64,000 nt of DNA from Amphibacillus sp052055485 (GTDB lineage: Bacteria; Bacillota; Bacilli; Bacillales; Amphibacillaceae), in contig NZ_CP197171.1 in assembly GCF_052055485.1 (NCBI RefSeq), positions 744,001 to 808,000 on the forward strand, given 5' to 3'. Of this stretch, positions 57,679 to 64,000 are shown piece after piece. Numbering within the stretch: position 1 is the first letter of the stretch; the number at the start of each line of letters is the position of its first letter. The notes under the pieces were generated by a model. That model was not told where the DNA came from. It searched no databases and saw only the letters and a list, made by a program, of their open reading frames with translations. Made by a program: the position numbers and the translations under genes.

Positions 57679-57923
57679 TCACCCATCAGCAGCTCCTTGT
57701 ATTTCCTTCACAATACTGGGGTCAAATTCGGTAAGGATAAGTTTGCATTGTTCTCCGAATTTTAACTTTTCTTCTGTTACTTTCGGGAACCGAAATCCAT
57801 TTTAATCACAGATAACCATCCGTAAAACTCCACTGATTGAAGTTTCGTTTTATAAAGGATTTCTACATAATGTCTACCTGCCTCGTAAGCATTTCCTTTT
57901 AATCTCAGATGATATATAGTCAT
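57679..57923 (-). pseudogene. Second C45-family gene, N-terminal fragment split by a repeat
   Basis: ATG 57923 behind GGAGGTG opens MTIYHLRLKGNAYEAGRHYV, then EILYK, the usual C45 N-terminus. A 47-bp copy of the dispersed repeat follows, after which the reading continues in a shifted frame with NGFRFPKVTEEKLKFGEQCK and PSIVKEIQGAADG, the next C45 block, to a stop at 57679-57681. The catalytic region is missing. Removing the repeat restores a continuous frame (LYK-NGF). Confidence 0.8.
57804..57850 (-). repeat. Dispersed repeat family, copy 8 (minimal, inside a gene remnant)
   Basis: Only the two ends joined: CGAAACTTCAATCAGTG directly followed by GAGTTTTACGGATGGTTATC and TGTGAT, read on the minus strand. 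It lies inside the C45 pseudogene, flanked by ATAAAA on the left and TAAAATGG on the right as in other copies. Confidence 0.9.
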
Positions 57924-57957
57924 TCACCTCCGTTATTTCTTTGTCTATATAAAGAAT

Positions 57958-57982
57958 AAACCCTCCAGCAAGTGGAGAGTTT
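57958..57982 (-). terminator. Terminator of the MerR gene
   Basis: AAACCCTCCA pairs with TGGAGAGTTT (one G-U). ATTCTTTAT follows on the minus strand. Confidence 0.8.
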
Positions 57983-58008
57983 ACCCTCTTTCTTATAAAT
58001 TTTATTAC

Positions 58009-58860
58009 TTAACTATTGCCCTTGATAACCGGTACACATATTTTCGTTATAAATTCTGACGGATGTCTATTTAAATCTGGTCGGATCTCTTTTATATTAA
58101 AATCAGCAGGAACGAGTCCTTTTTGATAAATTTCCACCTTTTTTCCTATCTGGGTTAGATGCTGTTCCATTATCCAATTTTCTAACTTTTCATATCCTAT
58201 ATACAGCTCTGAATAGGGACCTTTAACCGTCAGGCAGGCGTATGTCCCACTGGCTAAAATTCTACAACCATCTATTTTATTCGAATCCTTTATTGGAATA
58301 AGTAATTCTACATCTGCCTCTTCTTGATTCAAATCTCGTTCGTGAAAGATAGCCATTAGTTTTCCTGTAATCACGAGATTAAAAGCGTAAATTCGATCAA
58401 ATAAATTTTTAGCCAATTGATCAATAAATTTAACCTTTATTTTCTCACGAATCGTATAAACAAGTATTTCCTTTCGATTTTCAATAGAACAGGCGGATAT
58501 AAGAGGTCTTGGAATTATCGAAGCCTCTTTTTCGATTTGCCCTTTTAACCGATTCATTTCCTCTATTTGTTGGGAAATTTGTTCTTTTTGATCCTCAAGT
58601 TCATCAATTTTATGCTCTAACATACTTTTCCATTGTATCTGATCAGTGCTTTCAATAAATTCCTTAATCGTAGCTAGAGAGAATTGACAATTTTTTAGAA
58701 GCATAATTTTTTCTGTGATTTGAATTTTGTCATAGTCATAATACCGATAGTTTGTTACAGGATCTATATAAGAAGGTTTTAGTAAGCCAATATCACTGTA
58801 ATAGCGTAGTGTTTTAACGGGGATATTACATATTTCAGAAAACTTACCTATAGAGTACAT
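58009..58860 (-). CDS. MerR-family regulator with effector domain (BmrR/BltR-like)
   Basis: 283 residues: a winged HTH of the MerR type (YSIGKFSEICNIPVKTLRYY, 2-21), a dimerising coiled coil (about 80-118) and a C-terminal GyrI/SoxR-effector-like ligand-binding domain (about 130-280, with SGTYACLTVKGPYSELYIGY). Such proteins activate drug-exporter promoters when they bind hydrophobic cations. No adjacent target gene is obvious. The ABC/MFS exporters nearby are candidates. Confidence 0.88.
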   Translation of the reverse strand: MYSIGKFSEICNIPVKTLRYYSDIGLLKPSYIDPVTNYRYYDYDKIQITEKIMLLKNCQFSLATIKEFIESTDQIQWKSMLEHKIDELEDQKEQISQQIEEMNRLKGQIEKEASIIPRPLISACSIENRKEILVYTIREKIKVKFIDQLAKNLFDRIYAFNLVITGKLMAIFHERDLNQEEADVELLIPIKDSNKIDGCRILASGTYACLTVKGPYSELYIGYEKLENWIMEQHLTQIGKKVEIYQKGLVPADFNIKEIRPDLNRHPSEFITKICVPVIKGNS

Positions 58861-59211
58861 TATATTCCCCTTTCCGATTATAAGATATTTATTATAAATC
58901 AGGATCTAAATACCTTGTTCAATTTCCTTTAGTCTACGATAAAATGCAGCCTGATACTACCCTGTTAAGTCTACTTTCGAATAATATTTTACTACAAAAA
59001 ATTCACCAATTGGTTTAAAAAGCTTATGAGACTCCAGCTACCTATCCCCAAGCTGTAATTTCAGGAGGCAATTCATCTATTTTTTCGTTTATCTGACATA
59101 GACATATGACTTTTTTAACATTTATCAAATGAATTGAAAGTTAAATGTCTTAAGATAGCTCTTTTTTACTTTACGGAAATACAATAAAAACTAGTTAAAG
59201 TTACTTATAGT

Positions 59212-59331
59212 TTGAAGGCAGACAGTGTTTATACAATAGACTATACTATTCCTAAATTGATCAACATTATTCATCTACTTGAGCTAGAACAGCAAGCTAT
59301 AATGATCGAGATTAATCATATAGTGAAATAA
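59212..59331 (+). pseudogene. Open 39-codon tail of an unidentified gene
   Basis: The plus-strand frame YSLKADSVYTIDYTIPKLIN, then IIHLLELEQQAIMIEINHIV, ends at TAA 59329-59331, shortly before a good terminator. It has no ribosome site or ATG, so it may be the remains of a lost gene. The rest of 58861-59364 shows nothing. Confidence 0.3.
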
Positions 59332-59364
59332 TCTGATTTTATTTCAATTAATATATTATTTTAC

Positions 59365-59407
59365 AAAAAAGTCACTACTTTTCTTTTTAAACAAGTAGTG
59401 ATTTTTT
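59365..59407. terminator. Bidirectional terminator
   Basis: AAAAAAGTCACTACTT pairs with AAGTAGTGATTTTTT around CTTTTTAAAC. It is downstream of the histidine kinase operon on the minus strand. Confidence 0.85.
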
Positions 59408-59528
59408 CCGTGCTATCTTTCTTTTTACACAATCGTAGTCATTTGAGAAACTAATGCTCTTCAAGACTTATTTAATTCATATAATTAGATGGAATAATCC
59501 AATCTTAAATTGAACTTTGTATAGGGAC

Positions 59529-60452
59529 CTATTTTGCTGAAGGAAGTGAAAAAGAAAAGGATGTCTTTTCGAATGGCTCACTTTTAACATTGATTGTACC
59601 ATTATGCTTCTCAATCAGTTTTTTCGTAATGGTCAAGCCAAGCCCATTTCCTTGCAAATTTCTATTACGTGAGCTTTGCCCTGTGTATAGCCGATTAAAA
59701 ATATATGGTAGATCTTCCCGACGGATACCTTTTCCGTGATCCCAAACCTCGATCCAAGTTACATCTTTTTCTATTTTTACTGAAACCCCGAGTATGCCTC
59801 CATATTTACCGTAATTTAGTCCATTAGAAAATAAATTAGTTAAGATTCGTTCTATGCTTTTTTTATCAGCCCAAACCATCACTGGTGTATCCGGTAGTTC
59901 AAGAACAGGGTTCATATTGGCATTTTTAATATCTTGATAAAGTCCTGCCATCAATTCTTTGATGACACGAACAATATCTGTTTTTTGCAAATTAAATGAA
60001 TAATCCTCTGATTCTAGCTTGCTCAACTCAAAGAAATCATTTAATAAAGATTGAAGCTTTTGTCCTTTTTGATATGTGATTTGTAAAAACCTCTGTCGTT
60101 CTGTTTCAGTTAAAGTAGTGTCTTCTCGCAAAGCTTGGACATAGCCCAGTAAAGAAGTCAGTGGTGTCTTAAGATCATGCGACATATTTGATGTCATTTG
60201 TCTTCTTGATTTATCCAAATAACCCATGTGTTCCATATTGGACTGAAATTTATCAATGATTTGGTTACATTCTTTTACCAACTTCACAACAGTACGATAA
60301 TTTGTCTGTATTCTTATGCGTTGATTAAAATCACCCTCATTCACTTCAATTAAACCTTCATAAATCATGTGAATTTGTCGAAGTAAACGTACGTGCTGGA
60401 AGGCCAAAGCTACAAGGCAAAATAAAGTTATTAGAAAAAAACAAAGGATCAT
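59529..60452 (-). CDS. Sensor histidine kinase
   Basis: 307 residues with one N-terminal membrane helix, a short HAMP-like linker, the HisKA H-box SHDLKTPL (His92) and an HATPase domain (N box NLFSNGLNYG, G1 VWDHGKGI, G2 GNGLGLTI). There is almost no extracellular sensor, so it probably senses within the membrane or via the cognate ABC transporter, as in bacitracin/lantibiotic modules. It overlaps the response-regulator gene by 4 bp and is the last gene of a five-gene operon. Confidence 0.93.
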   Translation of the reverse strand: MILCFFLITLFCLVALAFQHVRLLRQIHMIYEGLIEVNEGDFNQRIRIQTNYRTVVKLVKECNQIIDKFQSNMEHMGYLDKSRRQMTSNMSHDLKTPLTSLLGYVQALREDTTLTETERQRFLQITYQKGQKLQSLLNDFFELSKLESEDYSFNLQKTDIVRVIKELMAGLYQDIKNANMNPVLELPDTPVMVWADKKSIERILTNLFSNGLNYGKYGGILGVSVKIEKDVTWIEVWDHGKGIRREDLPYIFNRLYTGQSSRNRNLQGNGLGLTITKKLIEKHNGTINVKSEPFEKTSFSFSLPSAK

Positions 60453-61159
60453 TTTACTTCCTCATCTCCCAGTTTATAACCAATTCCCCAAACTGTTTGT
60501 ATGAATTGGGGATTTGAAGGATCTTCTTCTATTTTTTCACGAAGGCGACGAATTTGTACCATAATTTTATTTTCATCCGTATTAAGATAGGGTTCGCCCC
60601 ATATTGTTTCAAATAAGTGTTCCTTGGTGAATACTTTTTTAGGATTAGACATCAACAATTTTAAAATTTGGAGTTCTTTTTCTCTTAAGGATATGACATT
60701 GTCTCCAGTCTCAACAACATAGGCATTAAGATCAAGAACGATGTTTCCGTGTTTAAGAGAGTTTTCCGTATGATTATTTCCATATAAATTATATTGTGTA
60801 AAACGGCGAAGTTGAGCCTTTACTCTTGCGATAACCTCGCTCATATTAAACGGTTTAGTTATATAATCATCTGACCCCAAACTTAATCCTATAATTTTAT
60901 CTTCATTTTCATCCTTAGCTGAAATGATAATCACTGGTATATTCTTTGTCGATCGTATTTTTCTTAGAATTTCAAATCCGTCAATACCTGGTAACATCAA
61001 ATCCAATAATACTAATTCAATGGAATCAGTAGACAGCTTTTGAAATGCCTCTTCTCCAGTATAGGCAGGAAATACCTGAAACATTTCTTTTCGTAAATAC
61101 TTACATAACAACTGATTAGTTTCACGATCATCCTCAACAACAAGTATTTTAGTTGGCAT
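60449..61159 (-). CDS. OmpR-family response regulator
   Basis: I start it at ATG 61159 (MPTKILVVEDD, 236 residues), nine bases after AAGGA. A longer start at 61195 lacks a ribosome site. The receiver domain has the acidic pair EDD, the phospho-acceptor Asp in LVLLDLMLPG and Lys in ITKPF. The C-terminal winged helix contains NPKKVFTKEHLFETIWG. It controls the upstream ABC exporter genes in this type of module. Confidence 0.93.
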   Translation of the reverse strand: MPTKILVVEDDRETNQLLCKYLRKEMFQVFPAYTGEEAFQKLSTDSIELVLLDLMLPGIDGFEILRKIRSTKNIPVIIISAKDENEDKIIGLSLGSDDYITKPFNMSEVIARVKAQLRRFTQYNLYGNNHTENSLKHGNIVLDLNAYVVETGDNVISLREKELQILKLLMSNPKKVFTKEHLFETIWGEPYLNTDENKIMVQIRRLREKIEEDPSNPQFIQTVWGIGYKLGDEEVK

Positions 61160-61255
61160 TTTCTTCATTCCTTCAATGGTGTAATATAAATCCATTATAA
61201 TATATTGTAATGTTTGAAAAAACCGATATTATAAGGATTACGTCATCAGTACTTT

Positions 61256-61969
61256 TTAAACGTCCCTTTTGTAAAAGATAAAGCTAAGAACCAAAGGAAC
61301 TGCAAAAATAATGAAAAGAGAAATTAACGCTTTAACCAAATCCACCTCAAATACACCAAAAATATGGTACATCATTACTGTTGGCATTGACCAAGGATAA
61401 TACATCCCCCAACCGATTGCAGTTATCAAACCACTTGAAAAACCAGCAATCACGCCGACTGCAATACCCCCAACAATATTTTTTCCAACAATGCTTATCA
61501 TCAAGACAATGGGTACTATAGCCATTTGTGTTCCAGCCGTTACTAAGTATGGGGGAATATAGTCAAATAATTCTTGTGCGGATGAAGCCCCAGTGACCAT
61601 CCCCACTCCCACAGTGAACAGAAAAGAAGACAAAACTCCCAACAAAACCAATGAAAATATAAGGAGTAGTTTACCTAATAAAATTTTCGCTCTGGAAATC
61701 GGGTAGGTAAATAACTGGTCAACAACTTGATGACGATATTCATCTGCAACAATAAAACCCGACACAATCGCAAATAGCGGAGCACCAATTAAGAGATTAA
61801 ATCTTGTAACAGTACTTTGAAGTAATACCGCCATGGTTATAGGGTTCGTGCTATCATTTAGTTCTACAATATAACTCATAGCAGCGTTTATCAAAGTACA
61901 AGCAAGGATTAAAAGGATAAGTTTTGATCTTTTTATTTTCAACAGTTCAATATATATAGTATTAAGCAT
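61256..61969 (-). CDS. ABC-2 permease subunit 2 (bacitracin/lantibiotic-export type)
   Basis: 237 residues with six membrane helices. It starts MLNTIYIELLKIKRSKLI, the usual start of LanE/LanG/BcrB-like permeases, and has the cytoplasmic loop FIVADEYRHQVVDQLFTYPI. It is paralogous to the next permease, and the two probably form a heterodimer. Fourth structural position: ATPase, permease, permease, regulator, kinase. Confidence 0.88.
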   Translation of the reverse strand: MLNTIYIELLKIKRSKLILLILACTLINAAMSYIVELNDSTNPITMAVLLQSTVTRFNLLIGAPLFAIVSGFIVADEYRHQVVDQLFTYPISRAKILLGKLLLIFSLVLLGVLSSFLFTVGVGMVTGASSAQELFDYIPPYLVTAGTQMAIVPIVLMISIVGKNIVGGIAVGVIAGFSSGLITAIGWGMYYPWSMPTVMMYHIFGVFEVDLVKALISLFIIFAVPLVLSFIFYKRDV

Positions 61970-62015
61970 GTAATTCCCCCAATCTTTATATCATTAGTTA
62001 TAAGTACTTTTATTG

Positions 62016-62774
62016 CTAGTCACCATTAACATCAGTTTTCTCATAAAGAAACATGCTTAATAATAATGCCAACAGAAAAATGATAACTAATGTAGCAATA
62101 GAAAGAACAAAATTTAAATCCCCATAATTACCGTAATCAGTCAATGCAAAAACAATTCGTGTAGGTACAGCCCAAGGGAAAAAAGCGACCCATTGGGATC
62201 CCAACCCAATACCAGTAACAATAACGCCAAAAATAGCTACTATAATAGGCGCAATAATATTTTTAGTCATTATACTGACCACAACTGTTATAGGGATAAG
62301 GGAAAATTGCATCAATATCGATACCCCATAAAGTTGCAGGTAGGAAAGTACCACCTCGCTAGTTAACGAACTGACAATATTGCTCTGTGCTCCAAGTCCA
62401 GCAACAATTAACGTCAAACACATAGAGAAAGCAAATGTTAAAACAATGTATACGAAAATAACCATTAATTTATTTAATAAGAACTGTATCCGTCTTCCTG
62501 GAGAAGTAAAAAGATCGTTAATCGTTTTTAGTTGGTACTCTCTCACAAATATTTCACCTGTTATTAATGTGAAAAGTGGAATACCAATTAATAAATTTAG
62601 AAAAACCACATTCCCTTGAAAAAGTTGATTTGTATCAACCATATTTCCTGTTGTCCGATATTCTAAATAAGACGGAACTAAGGATAAGATAACTGGCGCT
62701 ATAGTAGCTAAAGGGATTAGAAGAAGCATGATTGATCTTTTTAATTTTAATAATTCAGAAACAAAGTTTGTCAT
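62016..62774 (-). CDS. ABC-2 permease subunit 1 (bacitracin/lantibiotic-export type)
   Basis: 252 residues with six membrane helices and the loop EIFVREYQLKTINDLFTSPG, the same family as its downstream partner. It overlaps the ATPase gene by 4 bp. LanFEG-type transporters confer self-protection or resistance against lantibiotics and bacitracin-like peptides. Confidence 0.9.
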   Translation of the reverse strand: MTNFVSELLKLKRSIMLLLIPLATIAPVILSLVPSYLEYRTTGNMVDTNQLFQGNVVFLNLLIGIPLFTLITGEIFVREYQLKTINDLFTSPGRRIQFLLNKLMVIFVYIVLTFAFSMCLTLIVAGLGAQSNIVSSLTSEVVLSYLQLYGVSILMQFSLIPITVVVSIMTKNIIAPIIVAIFGVIVTGIGLGSQWVAFFPWAVPTRIVFALTDYGNYGDLNFVLSIATLVIIFLLALLLSMFLYEKTDVNGD

Positions 62775-63688
62775 TCTACATCACCTTCAGTTAAATGAAT
62801 AAAGTAATCCTCCAGGGTATCTGTAGAAACATTTATTTTTTTAATCCCTACCTGATTTTCAATAAGGACCTGACTAATCCTTTCAGACTCATTAGTTCTT
62901 TCATAAATGCGGATAATATCTTGATCCATGACCTGATATTGTTCAATGTTTAATTTTTGTTCAAGAATCATAGAAGCTTTTTGGGCATCGTTTATGTCTA
63001 TTTCAATATAATGACGATTCTTTTGATTAATTTCTTCTAAAGAAAGCTCTTTAAGGAGTTTCCCTTGATGAATAATACCGACAGTTGTAGCTAGATGCTC
63101 AATTTCACTTAATATATGACTTGAAATCAGAACGGTAATCTGACGAGTTTCTGCTAAATCCAGAATGAGCTGTCGAATTTCCTTAATTCCTCTAGGATCA
63201 AGTCCATTTGTCGGTTCGTCTAAAATTAATAAAGAAGGATGATGTAACAAAGCACGAGCAAGTCCTAATCGTTGTTTCATACCAAGAGAATAATTCTTTA
63301 CTTTTCGCTTCTTCACTTCTAATAATCCAACAAGTTCAAGTGCTTCTTCGATAGAGGACTTTTCCTGAACTCCCATATATCGACGGTGTATGTCCAGGTT
63401 TTCTTCCCCAGTTAAATTTGGATAAGCTCCAGGTGTTTCAATGATTGATCCAATTCTTTCAAAAGGGCGTTGATAGTTACCTTTCGTATTTTTTTCAAAC
63501 ATTTCTATATTTCCAGATGAAGGTTTGATAAGTCCCATAATCATACGGATTGTAGTGGTTTTTCCTGCCCCATTTTTACCCAAAAAACCATAGATTTCTC
63601 CTTTACGGATATTTATATTAACGTCCTTAACTACTGTATTGTGTTTATATTTTTTTGTTAAGTTGTGTGTCCTAAGTACGTAGTCCAT
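62771..63688 (-). CDS. ABC exporter ATPase (BcrA/LanF-like)
   Basis: 305 residues with Walker A GKNGAGKTT (near 37), signature YSLGMKQRLGLA (near 134), Walker B LLILDEPTNGLD (near 155) and a C-terminal domain (about 215-305) typical of BcrA-type peptide-resistance ATPases. The ATG at 63688 follows AAAGGAGAG. First gene of the five-gene operon. Confidence 0.94.
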   Translation of the reverse strand: MDYVLRTHNLTKKYKHNTVVKDVNINIRKGEIYGFLGKNGAGKTTTIRMIMGLIKPSSGNIEMFEKNTKGNYQRPFERIGSIIETPGAYPNLTGEENLDIHRRYMGVQEKSSIEEALELVGLLEVKKRKVKNYSLGMKQRLGLARALLHHPSLLILDEPTNGLDPRGIKEIRQLILDLAETRQITVLISSHILSEIEHLATTVGIIHQGKLLKELSLEEINQKNRHYIEIDINDAQKASMILEQKLNIEQYQVMDQDIIRIYERTNESERISQVLIENQVGIKKINVSTDTLEDYFIHLTEGDVE

Positions 63689-63838
63689 GTATCTGCTCTC
63701 CTTTGTTTTAGTATAATTTAATTATAAACAATAAATCTTTCTGCTCTCTAACATCAACCTTAACTATTTCTTACATGTAAAATAATTTGATAAGTGAATC
63801 AATTTCATTAAAATTTCCACAGAACACAATAATATGTT

Positions 63839-64000
63839 TTTATCACAGCTAACCATCCGTAAAATTCGGGGCAACGCGATGTTGGTCACACAAGCGTTTT
63901 CACTGAAGACGTTAGCTTGTGTACCTTATTAATCAGTGGGTATTAAGGAACGCAGACTAAGTTCGCGACGTCCTGGGACTCAGAATAAGGAAGACACTTA
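63839..64000 (-). repeat. Dispersed repeat family, copy 9 (runs off the window)
   Basis: Starts with the right end in minus orientation (ATCACAGCTAACCATCCGT) and carries the CACACAAGCGTTTTCACTG, CAGACTAAG and CGACGTCCTG modules shared with copy 3, then the CAGAATAAGGAAGACACTTA hairpin half. The left end is outside the window. Confidence 0.8.

Overview
The window reads as chromosomal DNA of a low-GC, spore-forming member of the Bacillaceae. The evidence is the sporulation/germination block pdaB-like, gerD, salA/mrp and cwlD beside an rrn operon, the cdaA-cdaR-glmM operon, a SleL/YaaH-type spore cortex hydrolase, strong AGGAGG ribosome sites and B. subtilis-like tRNA sequences. Synteny with the B. 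subtilis origin-proximal region is clear. A halophilic or alkaliphilic genus is possible (very acidic lipoproteins), but that is inference.

Layout. 1-6.0 kb: a sugar ABC importer (binding protein, two permeases) flanked by two DUF624 genes and four cre/LacI-like operators. 6.5-10 kb: cdaA-cdaR-glmM (c-di-AMP synthesis and cell-wall precursor supply). 10.2-11.5 kb: six tRNA genes and one decayed tRNA. 11.5-23.9 kb: a 12.4-kb integrated, decaying phage-like element bounded by a 43-bp direct repeat of the 3' half of tRNA-Thr(GGU). It contains an IS4-type and an IS21-type insertion, small membrane peptides, a set of accessory genes including a superinfection-exclusion (Ltp) lipoprotein, and broken primase, helicase, repressor and integrase genes. 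23.9-29.3 kb: an rrn operon (16S-Ile-Ala-23S-5S-Asn-Thr) read on the minus strand. The element has split this operon from its distal tRNAs, and a consensus promoter just inside the element points at the orphaned tRNAs. 29.6-33.3 kb: spore genes.

33.9-64 kb is accessory and patchy: a YuxH-type signalling protein, small ABC exporters, acetyltransferases, glutathionyl-hydroquinone reductase, PTS EIIA/EIIB with a broken EIIC, two MFS exporters (one behind a T-box leader, one behind a possible leader-peptide hairpin), C45 acyltransferases, a MerR regulator, a five-gene ABC exporter/two-component operon, and many gene remnants (rpsN, GNAT, alpha/beta hydrolase, IS91-like, Rpn, C45).

The most unusual feature is a dispersed repeat family. 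At least nine copies lie in intergenic DNA, with a constant left end (CGAAACTTCAATCAGTG) and right end (ACGGACGGTTATCTGTGAT) and a variable interior of 0 to about 270 bp. One minimal copy sits inside a C45-family reading frame and interrupts it, so the family appears to be mobile. Other notable structures are an exact 20-bp-period alternating array at 42.3 kb and a 137-bp structured element bounded by an 11-bp inverted repeat at 54.5 kb.
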